Shown in pieces: positions 25,771 to 35,124 of a stretch of 64,000 bases of DNA. The notes below the pieces were generated by a model. The model was not told the origin of the DNA, searched no databases, and saw only the letters and a list, made by a program, of their open reading frames with translations. Source of the DNA: Natronoarchaeum mannanilyticum. GTDB taxonomy: Archaea > Halobacteriota > Halobacteria > Halobacteriales > Natronoarchaeaceae. Made by a program: the position numbers and the translations under genes. How positions within the stretch are numbered: position 1 is the first letter of the stretch; each line of letters starts with the position of its first letter. The stretch lies in the NCBI RefSeq assembly GCF_039522665.1, contig NZ_BAAADV010000001.1, positions 248,001 through 312,000 of the forward strand, written 5' to 3'.

Positions 25771-26525
25771 CCCGCGTCGCGGTCGTCGGCGCCACCGGGC
25801 GCACCGGCGGCGAGGTCGTCGACGCCGGCGTCGAGCGCGACGATGTCGAGGTGGCTGTCGGGGTCGCCAGCGAGGCCGGCGAGCGATCCGGCGTCCCCGT
25901 CCGCCCGGTTTCGGAGATCGCGGACGTCCTCGCCGACCGCGACGTCGACGTCGCGGTCGACTTCTCGACGCCGGAGGCGACGCTGTCGGTCGCCGACGCC
26001 TGCGCGGAAGCCGGCGTCGCGCTCGTCGTCGGCACCACAGGGTTCGACGAGGACGCCGAGGCGTCCCTGCGCGCAGTGAGCGAGGACGTTCCCGTACTCA
26101 AGGCGACGAACTTCTCGCGGGGGATCAACGTCCTCCAGCGCGTGGTCGGGGACGCCGTCGCGGCGCTCGACGACTACGACCTCGAACTGATGGAATCGCA
26201 CCACAACGGGAAGGTCGACGCGCCCTCGGGGACCGCCAACTCCATCCTGGAGACCGTTCAGGAGGAGCGCGACGTCGAACCCGTCTACGGCCGCGAGGGC
26301 CACGCCCCGCGCGACGAGGACGAGATCGGCGTGTTCGCCCGGCGCGCGGGCGACATCCGCGGCGAGCACGAGCTGATCCTGGCGGGCAACGACGAGGTTC
26401 TGAGCCTCTCGCACCGAGCGGAGGACCGCGGCGTGTTCGCCGCCGGCGCGCTGGACGCCGCGGTCTGGCTCGCGGGACGAAACCCGGACTGGTATAACTT
26501 CGGCGCGGTAATCGACGACTCATGA
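25767..26525 (+). CDS. dapB: 4-hydroxy-tetrahydrodipicolinate reductase
   Basis: 252 residues, ATG overlapping the dapA stop. Nucleotide-binding VAVVGATGRTGGEVVDAG, GTTGFDEDA, the substrate motif ESHHNGKVDAPSGTA with catalytic His and Lys, and ATNFSRGINVL. Reduces hydroxy-tetrahydrodipicolinate with NAD(P)H. dapD starts 4 nt inside its end, so translation is coupled. Confidence 0.95.
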   Translation: MTRVAVVGATGRTGGEVVDAGVERDDVEVAVGVASEAGERSGVPVRPVSEIADVLADRDVDVAVDFSTPEATLSVADACAEAGVALVVGTTGFDEDAEASLRAVSEDVPVLKATNFSRGINVLQRVVGDAVAALDDYDLELMESHHNGKVDAPSGTANSILETVQEERDVEPVYGREGHAPRDEDEIGVFARRAGDIRGEHELILAGNDEVLSLSHRAEDRGVFAAGALDAAVWLAGRNPDWYNFGAVIDDS

Positions 26526-27352
26526 GCCTCGAATCCGACATCGACGACCTGTGGCAGCGCAAGCAGAGCGGGCTGACGGCCGCCGACGCGACCGACGAGC
26601 AACTCGGCGTGCTCGACGAGTTCCTCGCGGCGCTCGAAGCCGGCGACGTGCGGGCCGCCGAGAAGAGTAGTGGAGAATGGGAGGCAAACGAGTGGGTCAA
26701 GCAGGGCATCCTGCTCAACTTCGGCCTGCGCGAGACGGTCGCCCGCGAGTACGGCGGCGTCGACTACCACGACGTCCTGCCGCTGCGCGAGACCGCCGAC
26801 CTGAACGAGCGCGGCACGCGCAACACGCCCGACGGGACCGCGATCAGACGCGGCGCCTACCTCGGCGAGGACTGTATCATGATGTCCCCATCGTTCGTCA
26901 ACATCGGCGCCCACGTCGGCGACGGCGCGCTGATCGATTCGTGCGACACGGTCGGCTCGTGCGCCCAGATCGGCGAGAACGTCAAGCTCGGCGCCAACAC
27001 GCTGATCGGCGGCGTGCTCGAACCGGTCGAGGACGCCCCCGTGATCGTCGAGGACGGCGTCTCGCTGGGTGCGGGCTGCCGCGTCACGAGCGGCTTCGTC
27101 GTCGGCGAGAACAGCGTCGTCGGCGAGAACACGCTCCTGACGCCCCGGATCCCCGTCTACGACCTCGTCGAGGAGGAGGTCATATACGGCGAACTGCCGT
27201 CCGAGCGCCGGGCGTTCCAGCGCTTCGTCGAGTCCTCGGTCAGCGACCACGATATGATCGAGGGCGGCGCGTTCAAGCCCGCCGTGGTCGCGACCCACAT
27301 CGAGGACGAGACGCTGGAGGCCACCGAGCGCGAGGACGCGCTCCGGGAGTGA
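26522..27352 (+). CDS. dapD: tetrahydrodipicolinate N-succinyltransferase
   Basis: 276 residues. Left-handed beta-helix acyltransferase: an N-terminal helical domain, then hexapeptide repeats from GAYLGEDCIMMSPSFVNIGA through SCDTVGSCAQIGENV to GAGCRVTSGFVVGENSVVG. The sequence shows that this haloarchaeon uses the succinylated branch to diaminopimelate. Overlaps dapB by 4 nt; lysA follows after 10 nt. Confidence 0.94.
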   Translation: MSLESDIDDLWQRKQSGLTAADATDEQLGVLDEFLAALEAGDVRAAEKSSGEWEANEWVKQGILLNFGLRETVAREYGGVDYHDVLPLRETADLNERGTRNTPDGTAIRRGAYLGEDCIMMSPSFVNIGAHVGDGALIDSCDTVGSCAQIGENVKLGANTLIGGVLEPVEDAPVIVEDGVSLGAGCRVTSGFVVGENSVVGENTLLTPRIPVYDLVEEEVIYGELPSERRAFQRFVESSVSDHDMIEGGAFKPAVVATHIEDETLEATEREDALRE

Positions 27353-27362
27353 TCCTGACGGT

Positions 27363-28649
27363 ATGAGTAACGACGACGGAATCGAAACCGACTGCACGAT
27401 GCCCGAGAATCCCGAGATCCGACGCTTGGCCGACTGGGACGACGAGCGGCTGCGCCGGCTCGTCTCCGAGTACGCCAGCCCGCTGTACGTGCTCGATCTC
27501 CACCGCGTTCGGGAGAATTACCGCCGGCTCGCCGCCGCGTTCCCGGACGCCGACGTCCACTACGCCGCGAAGGCAAACACCGCCCGGCCCGTCCTCCGAA
27601 CGGTCCACTCCGAGGGCGCGGGCATCGAGTGCGCGTCGGCCGGCGAAACCGTCCGCGCGCTCGACGCCGGAGTCCCGTCCGAGCGGGTTCAGTACACGGC
27701 GGTCAACCCGCCGACCGAGGACCTCGACATCGTGGTCGGGCGCTGGGCCGAGGGAGATTCCGATCTCACGATCACCATCGGCGCCATGGACACGCTCGAC
27801 CGGCTGGAGGATCGGGGGTACGACGGACGCCTCTGCGTCCGCGTCAACCCCGGCGTCGGCGCCGGCCACCACGAGAAGGTCGCGACGGGCGCCGACGCCA
27901 AGTTCGGCGTCCCCTACGCCCGCGCCGGCGAAGCACTGGCCGAGGCCGACGACCGCGGGTTCGACGTGGTCGGCATCCACGCCCACGCCGGCAGCGGCAT
28001 CTCCGGCGAGGACCTCGACTCCCACCGCGAGCTCGTCTCTCGGATGGGCGACCTCGCGCGGTCGGCGCCGGTCGACCTGGAGTTCGTCGACGTCGGCGGC
28101 GGCTTCGGCGTTCCCTACCGCGAGGACGAGGACCCGCTCGATCTCGACGCCGTCGCCGAGGCGACGCGCGAGGCGCTGGGCGAGGTCGACGCCACGCTCG
28201 TCGTCGAGCCCGGGCGCTATCTGGTCGCGGACGCCGGCGTGCTGCTGACCGACGTCAACACGGTCAAGGAGACGCCCGACGGCCGCGTGATCGGCGTCGA
28301 CGCCGGCATGACGACGCTGCTGCGCCCGGCGATGTACGACGCGTACCACCCGATCCGGAACGTCGCGCCGGACGCCGGCGACCGGCCGGCCCTCGCACAG
28401 ACCGTCACGGGGCCGATCTGCGAGAGCGCCGACGTGTTCTGCACCGACCGCTCGATCGCGGAGTGCCGCCGCGGCGACGCGCTCGCGATCGGCAACGCCG
28501 GCGCGTACGGCTACGAGATGGCCAGCCAGTACAACTCCCGGCCCCGTCCCGCGACGGTCGTGCTGTCGGGCGAGGAGGAAGCGGTCGCACGTCGCCGCGA
28601 GACGATCGCGGACGTGACGCGGCTCGAGCGGGAGGTCGAGTGGCTATGA
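27363..28649 (+). CDS. lysA: diaminopimelate decarboxylase
   Basis: 428 residues. Fold-type III PLP enzyme: Lys70 in VHYAAKANT binds PLP, HAHAGSGI supplies the stacking His, FVDVGGGFGVPY the phosphate site, EPGRYLVADAG the substrate site, and GNAGAYGYEMASQYN closes the active site. Converts meso-diaminopimelate to lysine. Placed in the middle of the operon, before dapF. Confidence 0.95.
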   Translation: MSNDDGIETDCTMPENPEIRRLADWDDERLRRLVSEYASPLYVLDLHRVRENYRRLAAAFPDADVHYAAKANTARPVLRTVHSEGAGIECASAGETVRALDAGVPSERVQYTAVNPPTEDLDIVVGRWAEGDSDLTITIGAMDTLDRLEDRGYDGRLCVRVNPGVGAGHHEKVATGADAKFGVPYARAGEALAEADDRGFDVVGIHAHAGSGISGEDLDSHRELVSRMGDLARSAPVDLEFVDVGGGFGVPYREDEDPLDLDAVAEATREALGEVDATLVVEPGRYLVADAGVLLTDVNTVKETPDGRVIGVDAGMTTLLRPAMYDAYHPIRNVAPDAGDRPALAQTVTGPICESADVFCTDRSIAECRRGDALAIGNAGAYGYEMASQYNSRPRPATVVLSGEEEAVARRRETIADVTRLEREVEWL

Positions 28650-28662
28650 GCGAGGTGAGTAC

Positions 28663-29550
28663 ATGATACCCTTCGAGAAGTACCACGGCACCGGCAACGA
28701 CTTCGTCGTGATCGAAGCCGCCGAGGCCGCGGCGATCCCAAGTCTCTCGGAGTTCGCCGTCGAGCACTGCGACCGCTCGGACGGGCTCGGCGCCGACCGC
28801 GAGGACGCCCACACGGGCGCCGACGGCGTGCTCGTGCTCGATCTCGACGCCGACGCCGGTCCCACACGCGTCGAGATGACGCTGTACCAGCCCGACGGCG
28901 GCACCGCGGCGATGTGCGGCAACGGCGCCCGCGTCGTCGCCGCCTGGGCCCACGAGCGCACGGGCGAAACGGAGTTTGTCATCGAGACGGGCGCCGGCGA
29001 CCGGCGCGCGACCGTCGAGGAAGCGGAGAACGGCCAATTCGAGGTCAGCGTCGAGATGGGCGAACCGGCGTTCGCGCCGGCGGACGTCCCGCTCGCCGAG
29101 TCGTACGACGAGCCGATGATCGAGGAAGCGGTCGGCGAACTGACCGTGACGGCGGTCAACACCGGCGTCCCGCACGCCGTCGCGTTCGTCGAGGACGTGG
29201 ATGCGGTGGATCTGGAGGAGGTCGCGCCGACCGTCCGCCACGCCGACGCGTTCCCCGACGGAACGAACGTCAACGTCGCCGCCGCCGACGGAGCGGGGTT
29301 CCGCCAGCGCACGTTCGAGCGCGGCGTCGAGGGCGAGACCGACGCCTGCGGCACCGGCGCGGTCGCCATCGCCGCGGTCGCTCGACGCCTCGGCCACACC
29401 GACGAGGAGGCGGTCCCCGTCAGCCCGCCCGGCGGCGATCTGGACATTCGCGTCCCCGACGACGGGCCGGCCGTGCTGCGCGGCCCGGTCGCGTTCGAGT
29501 ACGCCGATCGGGTCGATCCGCTGGGCGACGCGCTCGGAGGCGGGTTCTGA
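28663..29550 (+). CDS. dapF: diaminopimelate epimerase
   Basis: 295 residues. Two catalytic Cys are intact: Cys85 in MCGNGAR and Cys229 in DACGTGA; HGTGNDFVVIE opens the first lobe. Converts LL- to meso-diaminopimelate, the LysA substrate. There is no peptidoglycan in archaea, so the product is for lysine only. Its stop shares one base with the ATG of dapE (TGATG). Confidence 0.95.
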   Translation: MIPFEKYHGTGNDFVVIEAAEAAAIPSLSEFAVEHCDRSDGLGADREDAHTGADGVLVLDLDADAGPTRVEMTLYQPDGGTAAMCGNGARVVAAWAHERTGETEFVIETGAGDRRATVEEAENGQFEVSVEMGEPAFAPADVPLAESYDEPMIEEAVGELTVTAVNTGVPHAVAFVEDVDAVDLEEVAPTVRHADAFPDGTNVNVAAADGAGFRQRTFERGVEGETDACGTGAVAIAAVARRLGHTDEEAVPVSPPGGDLDIRVPDDGPAVLRGPVAFEYADRVDPLGDALGGGF

Positions 29551-30704
29551 TGGACGGCGAAAGCGATCTCGGCGTCGAATCCGGCTCGTTCGACCCCGTC
29601 GCCTTCCTCGACGAGGCCGTTCCGATCGACTCGACCGAGTCGATCGAGGAAATGCGATCCCTTCTCGTCGACACCCTCGCGGAGCACGGCGTCGACGCGA
29701 CGGTCGACGACGCGGGGAACACGATCGCGACGCGGACGGGGGAGTCGGCGGACGGCGCTTCCGACACTCACGTCGTGCTCAACACGCACGTCGACACCGT
29801 CCCGCCCCACGTCCCCTACGACCGGGACGACGAGCGAATCTACGGTCGGGGTTCCTGCGACGCCAAGGGACCGCTCGCCGCGCTGCTCGCGGGCTTTCTG
29901 TCCGTGGACCCGGGCGCAGGCCGGTTCACGCTGGCAGTCTCGCCCGACGAGGAGACGCTGTCGACCGGCGCGGCGGCGCTCGACGTCGAGGAACTCGTCC
30001 CGGGCGCCGCGCCGCCGGACGCCGTGATCGTCGGCGAGCCGACAGGATTAGACGTCTGCAACGCCGCGAAGGGGCGGTTCCAGGGGACGATCTCGCTGGG
30101 CGGCGAGAGCGCCCACGCCGCCGAACCCGACGACGGCGTCAACGCCGTCGCGGCGGTGCGCGAGGTGATCGACGCCGTCGAGACGTTCGCCGAGCGCGAC
30201 GACACGCCCGCCCCGCACGAGTCGCTCGGCGCGCCGACGCTGACGCCGACGACGATCGAGGGCGGCGCGGCGACCAATCAGGTCCCCGCCGGCTGCGAGG
30301 TCGTCGTCGACCGTCGCTCGGTGCCGCCCGAAACCAGCGAGGGGTTCCGGAGCGCGCTGGAGGCCCACGTCCTCGACCGGGTTCCGGACGACGTGAGCGT
30401 CGCGTTCGATCTCACCGACCGCGAGAGCCCCTTCCTGGAAGCGTTCGCGACCGACGCCGACGACCCGCTGGTCCGGACGCTCGCGGACGCCGCCGGCGGG
30501 GCGGTGCGGCCCTTCACCGCGGCGACCGAGGCGTCGTACTTCGCGGCCCACGCGCCGACGGTCGTGTTCGGCCCCGGCTACCTCGCCGACGACGAGAGCG
30601 CCGTGGCACACTCCGAGCGCGAGTACGTCCCGATCGAGGAGGTCGAGCGGGCGGCCGACGCCGTAACGCGGACGCTCGACGACCTCGTCGGGCGCGACGA
30701 CTAA
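29550..30704 (+). CDS. dapE: M20 deacylase, probable succinyl-diaminopimelate desuccinylase
   Basis: 384 residues, ATG overlapping the dapF stop by one base. Metallopeptidase M20 fold: LNTHVDTVPPH and YGRGSCDAKGPLAALL give the metal His and bridging Asp, SPDEETLSTGAAA the catalytic Glu, VGEPTGLDV a metal Glu, and FGPGYLADDESAVAHSER the last His. Operon context with dapD argues for succinyl-DAP as substrate, although M20 family members also include ArgE. The aminotransferase step has no gene in this operon. Confidence 0.9.
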   Translation: MDGESDLGVESGSFDPVAFLDEAVPIDSTESIEEMRSLLVDTLAEHGVDATVDDAGNTIATRTGESADGASDTHVVLNTHVDTVPPHVPYDRDDERIYGRGSCDAKGPLAALLAGFLSVDPGAGRFTLAVSPDEETLSTGAAALDVEELVPGAAPPDAVIVGEPTGLDVCNAAKGRFQGTISLGGESAHAAEPDDGVNAVAAVREVIDAVETFAERDDTPAPHESLGAPTLTPTTIEGGAATNQVPAGCEVVVDRRSVPPETSEGFRSALEAHVLDRVPDDVSVAFDLTDRESPFLEAFATDADDPLVRTLADAAGGAVRPFTAATEASYFAAHAPTVVFGPGYLADDESAVAHSEREYVPIEEVERAADAVTRTLDDLVGRDD

Positions 30705-30793
30705 GTTCACCTCCCTCTTTCGACGTAGATTCACCGTTTCTCGACCTGCGACCGAGCACAAAGCATACACCGGTGGTGTCAAACCATCTAGTG

Positions 30794-31660
30794 ATGAAGC
30801 GCAGACAGATCCTCGCCGGCGCGGCCGGCGCCCTCTCCGTCGCGCTGGCCGGCTGCGCCGACCCGCGGGCGGTGCTGACCATGACGGCGGTGTCCGACGA
30901 GGAGATCGCCGAGCGCGCGTCGGTGTCGCCGCCGGATCGCGAGTCGCGGCGGATCATCCGATCGGCCGCCGAAAACGGCTCCGCGACGGCATCCGGCACG
31001 CGGCCGCCGCTGGACGTCGACCGCCCGATCGCGTTCGACGGCGCGTACTACGACCTCTCGCGCTCGGAGTCGCGGATCGGCGACAGGCTGCGCGTCACGA
31101 TCAGGGTCGACCCCGGCGAGAGCGCGCCCGACGCCGCGACGATCGCGTTCGACGAGCTGCCCGAAGTCGACCGGGAGCTGCTCGGCCGGATCGTCCCGCC
31201 GCCGGAGGGGCGCGAGGGCGCCGTCGGCGCATCGGCGATCTACGACGACGCCGACCGCGAGGCGTCGGTGCTGGTCCCCGAAGCGGCGTACGGCGCGGTC
31301 GAACGCGACGGCGAGCGGTTTCCCTTCGAAGTGCTGGGCAGCGACGAGGTCGCGGCCTACGAGTACCGCTACGAGGCGACGAAAGCTGCGGATGACGCCG
31401 CCACATTCGCCGAGCGAGTTCGTCAGGAACACCTGTTCGAACTCTCCGGACTGAGCGACGCCGAACGGGAGATCGTCGACGAGGCGATCGACGGCGGCTA
31501 CTACGACGGATCGGTCAGCGACGCCTTCTCGTCGCTCGCAGAGCGGTTCCGCGCCCACGACGCCGTCGAGCCCTCCGACTGGGGCGGGGAGTTCCTCGTC
31601 CGATACGAGGGGACCGACTACTGGGCGGACCTCCACCACCCGCCGAGCGACGCCGACTGA
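30794..31660 (+). CDS. haloarchaeal lipoprotein of unknown function
   Basis: 288 residues. Signal with twin-Arg-like MKRRQILAGAAGALSVALAGC: a lipobox LAGC at residues 18-21 implies lipid attachment outside the cell. The mature part is acidic, with beta-rich (DGAYYDLSRSESRIGDRLRV) and helical (EREIVDEAIDGGYY) regions and no known enzyme motif. It lies between the lysine operon and an ABC exporter, but with 89 and 74 bp gaps so probably monocistronic. No function proposed. Confidence 0.82.
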   Translation: MKRRQILAGAAGALSVALAGCADPRAVLTMTAVSDEEIAERASVSPPDRESRRIIRSAAENGSATASGTRPPLDVDRPIAFDGAYYDLSRSESRIGDRLRVTIRVDPGESAPDAATIAFDELPEVDRELLGRIVPPPEGREGAVGASAIYDDADREASVLVPEAAYGAVERDGERFPFEVLGSDEVAAYEYRYEATKAADDAATFAERVRQEHLFELSGLSDAEREIVDEAIDGGYYDGSVSDAFSSLAERFRAHDAVEPSDWGGEFLVRYEGTDYWADLHHPPSDAD

Positions 31661-31734
31661 GCCGCGGCGTCGACGCGACGGGTACGGCCGAGCGCGTCGC
31701 AACGACTTTCTTCCCGCCGCGTGACCTTAATCCG

Positions 31735-32676
31735 ATGAGCGCTATCGAGGTCTCCGGGCTCACGAAGGATTACGGCGACGTGCTCGCCAACGACGACGTC
31801 GAGTTCGACGTCGAGGCGGGGGAGGTGTTCGGCTACCTCGGCCCCAACGGCGCCGGCAAGACGACGACGATCCGCACGCTGATGGGGTTTCAGTCACCGA
31901 CGGACGGCACCGCGACCGTGCTGGGGGCGGACGTGCGCGAGGAGTCCGAACTCGTGGCTGCCAAGCGCCGGATCGGCTACCTGCCCGCGAATCCCGCGTT
32001 CGACGAAACTGCAACGGGCCGCGAGGTGCTCGACCTCCACGCGTCGATCAAGGGCGACGAGCGTCGCGAGGAACTGCTGGAGCTGTTCGAGCCGCCGCTC
32101 GACCGGCCGATCCGGGACTACTCGACGGGCAACGTCCAGAAGCTCGGGCTCGTCCAGGCGTTCATGCACGACCCCGATCTGGTCGTGATGGACGAGCCGA
32201 CTTCGGGGCTCGACCCGCTGCTCCAGCGCCGGTTCAACGAGTTCGTCCGCGAGGAGCGCGATCGCGGGACGACGGTCTTTCTCTCCTCGCACGTGCTCAG
32301 CGAGGTGCGCCAGATCTGCGACCGCGTCGGGATCATCCGCGAGGGGCGCATGGTCGCCGTCGAAACGGTCGCGGACCTGCTCGGACGGTCGGGCAAGTCG
32401 GTCCACTTCCGAGTCGCCGGCGACATCGACCCCGAGGAGATCGACCTGGCGGGCGCGCACGACCCCGTGATCGAGCGGGTCGAGGCGCCCGACGACGAGG
32501 CTCGACGGGTGACGGAAGTGAGCTTCACGTACACCGGCGACGTGAACGAGCTCGCGGACTTTCTCGCGGGCTTCGATCTGCTTGAGTTCGACGTCGAGGA
32601 GGCGCCGCTCGAAGACGTGTTCATGCGATTTTACGGGGACGACGAGAGTGAGCAGTCGGACGGGGGCGATCGGTGA
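31735..32676 (+). CDS. ABC transporter ATP-binding protein
   Basis: 313 residues. Walker A GPNGAGKTTTIRTL, signature YSTGNVQKLGL, Walker B LVVMDEPTSGLDP and the H-loop FLSSHVLSEV are all present; a C-terminal 85-residue extension (KSVHFRVAGDIDPEEID) is typical of the drug/lipid ABC-2 exporter class. Substrate unknown. Overlaps its permease by one base (TGATG). Confidence 0.92.
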   Translation: MSAIEVSGLTKDYGDVLANDDVEFDVEAGEVFGYLGPNGAGKTTTIRTLMGFQSPTDGTATVLGADVREESELVAAKRRIGYLPANPAFDETATGREVLDLHASIKGDERREELLELFEPPLDRPIRDYSTGNVQKLGLVQAFMHDPDLVVMDEPTSGLDPLLQRRFNEFVREERDRGTTVFLSSHVLSEVRQICDRVGIIREGRMVAVETVADLLGRSGKSVHFRVAGDIDPEEIDLAGAHDPVIERVEAPDDEARRVTEVSFTYTGDVNELADFLAGFDLLEFDVEEAPLEDVFMRFYGDDESEQSDGGDR

Positions 32677-33464
32677 TGCTCGAGATCGCCCGGTACGCCG
32701 GTCGCAAGCGCCTGAAAGGATCGCTCGCGATGACCGTCGGCATCGCCGCGCTGACGACGATGTACGTGCTGCTCTTCCCCTCGATCACCGGCGCGGCCGA
32801 CCTCGACGAGATCATCCAGGCGTACCCGCCGTCGCTCGTCGAGGCCTTCGGCATCCGGACGCTCAACACGATCGAGGGGTTCCTCGCGACCGAGCTGTAC
32901 GCGTTCGCGTGGGTGATCCTGCTCGGGCTGTACTTCGCGTACGCCGGCGCGGGGCTGATCGCCGCCGACGTCGAGCGCGGCCGGATGGACGTGACTCTCT
33001 CCCTGCCGATCACGCGGAGCCGCCTGCTCCTCGAAAAGTTCGCCTCGCTGTTCGTGCCGCTCGTCGTCACCAACGCGGTGATGCCGGTCGTCGTGTTCGT
33101 CGGCGTCCTCGCGATCGCCGAGGACGTGAACATGGCCCGCATCCTGATGGCCCACGTCCTCTCGATGCCGTACCTGCTGGCCTGCGGCGCGATCGGGCTG
33201 GTCGCGTCGGTCGCGGTCGACCGCGCGTCGCTCGCCCAGCGAGCGGCGGCGGGCGCCGTCTTCGCGCTGTTCCTGTTCGAGTCCGTCGTGGCCGGAACCG
33301 CGGTCGAACCGCTCGGCGCGCTCTCGCCGACGCGGTACTACGCGCCCAGCGACATCCTCGTCGACGGGACGTACGATTTCGCGGGCGCCGCGATTCTGCT
33401 CGCGGGCACGGCGGCGCTGGTGCTGGCGAGTCGGGAGTGGTTCCGGCAAAAAGACGTGGAGTGA
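32676..33464 (+). CDS. ABC-2 type transporter permease
   Basis: 262 residues from ATG at 32676 (GTG at 32673 possible). Six hydrophobic helices, including YVLLFPSITGAADL after the first, FAWVILLGLYFAYAGAGLIA, and the conserved GRMDVTLSLPITRSRLLLEKF cytoplasmic loop of ABC-2 permeases. Forms an exporter with the preceding ATPase. Convergent with the DUF4397 lipoprotein gene, 33 bp apart. Confidence 0.9.
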   Translation: MLEIARYAGRKRLKGSLAMTVGIAALTTMYVLLFPSITGAADLDEIIQAYPPSLVEAFGIRTLNTIEGFLATELYAFAWVILLGLYFAYAGAGLIAADVERGRMDVTLSLPITRSRLLLEKFASLFVPLVVTNAVMPVVVFVGVLAIAEDVNMARILMAHVLSMPYLLACGAIGLVASVAVDRASLAQRAAAGAVFALFLFESVVAGTAVEPLGALSPTRYYAPSDILVDGTYDFAGAAILLAGTAALVLASREWFRQKDVE

Positions 33465-33497
33465 GTGGCGTCGAACGCTCGGAGGGCCGACCGGGAC

Positions 33498-34904
33498 TCA
33501 GTCGCCGCCGGCTTCGGCGTCGACCGCAATCTCCAGGTCGAACGGCTCGTCGGCCGGCGCGTCGCCGGGCATGAGGTAGCCCGTCGCGAACGCCGTGTAG
33601 ACGCCGCCGCTCATCACTTCGACGTCGAACGTGGCGGCGACCTCGCCGTCGTTGTTCTCGGTCGCCGGCCGGACCTCCAGCGTGTAGCTCCCTGCCGGAA
33701 CTTCGGCCGTCGCCGCCTCGGCGAACGCGACGTCCTCGTACAGCGCGTCGCCGCTTCCGTGGAGCGTGACGTCGACCGCCGGCGCGTCCGGCGACGTGTG
33801 GACGAGCCGGACGCGGGCCATCTCGCCCGGATCGCTCAGGTCGTCCTCGTAGAGCTCGACCGCGAACGACTGGTTCTCCTCGGCGAGTTCGCCCAGCGCG
33901 ACCGCGGAGTAGGCGCCGTCCGAGAGCTCGATCGTCTCGTCGAAGACGACCGTATCCTGGTCGCCGGCGGCGGTGATCATCACGTCGTGACTCCCGGTCG
34001 CCAGTTCGAGGTAGTCGCTGACCGCGCGGTAGGGAACGTCCTCGAGAACGGCGTCGCCGTCGACGTACACGTCGACGTTCGGCGCGTCGGGCGACATGTG
34101 GGCGGCTCGAAGCTGGCCCATCTCCGGCCCGGCGTCGACGACCACTTCGAGGTCGAACGGCGCGTCGGCCGGCGCCTCGTCGGGCGTGAGGTAGCCGACC
34201 GCGAACGCCGAGTAGACGGTTCCGGCCATCAGCTCGACGTCGAACGTCGCGACGACGTCGCCGTCGTTGTTCTCGGTCGCGGGTCGAACCTCGAGCGTGT
34301 AGCTGCCTGCCGGGACCTCGACCGCGGCGGCGTCGCCGAACGCCGCGCCTTCGACGAGTGCGTCGCCGCTCTCGGCGACGGTGACGTCGACCGCGGGCGC
34401 GTCGGGCGAGGCGTGAACGAGCCTGACGCGGGCCATCTCGCCCGGGTCGCTCAGATCGTCTTCGAGCACCGCCGGGGCGAACGGCTGGTTCTCCTCGGCG
34501 AGTTCGCCCAGCGCGGCGACGGTGAAATCGCCTTCCGGAACCTCCAGCTCGTCGTCGAAGACGACCGTATCCTGATCGCCGGCGGCAGTGATCTGGACGT
34601 CGTACGTGCCCGTCTCGAGTTCCATGTACTCGCTGACCGCGCGGTAGGGCACGTCCTCGAGAACGGCGTCGCCGTCGACGTACACGTCGACGTTCGGCGC
34701 GTCGGGCGCCAGGTGTGCGACGCGCAGGTTCGCCATCGTCGCTTCTTCCTCCTCCTCGTCCATCGAGTCGTCCGACTCGTTGCCGGTCGACTCGTTGTCG
34801 TTCCCCTCGTCGTCGGAATCGCCCCCGGTACAGCCCGCGAGCGTCCCCAGCACTACGGCTCCCCCCGTCGTCTTCAGAATCGTTCGGCGCGTTTGCTGTT
34901 GCAT
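33498..34904 (-). CDS. Tat lipoprotein with two DUF4397 domains
   Basis: 468 residues. Twin-Arg start QQQTRRTILKTTGG, lipobox LAGC, an acidic Asn/Ser/Asp linker, then two near-identical DUF4397 blocks at about residues 57-255 and 263-461. Each block contains APNVDVYVDGDAVLEDVPYR, TAAGDQDTVVFDE and EVRPATENNDG. DNA of the two copies is almost the same over long runs at a spacing of 612 bp. DUF4397 proteins are surface-exposed and of unknown role. The promoter region (34933-34942) is AT-rich. Confidence 0.9.
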   Translation of the reverse strand: MQQQTRRTILKTTGGAVVLGTLAGCTGGDSDDEGNDNESTGNESDDSMDEEEEEATMANLRVAHLAPDAPNVDVYVDGDAVLEDVPYRAVSEYMELETGTYDVQITAAGDQDTVVFDDELEVPEGDFTVAALGELAEENQPFAPAVLEDDLSDPGEMARVRLVHASPDAPAVDVTVAESGDALVEGAAFGDAAAVEVPAGSYTLEVRPATENNDGDVVATFDVELMAGTVYSAFAVGYLTPDEAPADAPFDLEVVVDAGPEMGQLRAAHMSPDAPNVDVYVDGDAVLEDVPYRAVSDYLELATGSHDVMITAAGDQDTVVFDETIELSDGAYSAVALGELAEENQSFAVELYEDDLSDPGEMARVRLVHTSPDAPAVDVTLHGSGDALYEDVAFAEAATAEVPAGSYTLEVRPATENNDGEVAATFDVEVMSGGVYTAFATGYLMPGDAPADEPFDLEIAVDAEAGGD

Positions 34905-35124
34905 AGCGACGGTTCGAAGGTCGAAACGGTGAGATAAAACGTAATGCCGAAAAGAATTACCAAAACGACCTCATTTAGACCCAATTTCGAGTTAGTATGT
35001 GAGAGTATTTCGTTCGTAACTGCAAGTACCTGTGAGGAGTACGTCGCGGTCTGGCGTGCCGGGTCGAAGACCGTCTTCGAGGTCCGACTAGACGCCGACA
35101 GCGTGACTGGACCCGACGCGGTCC

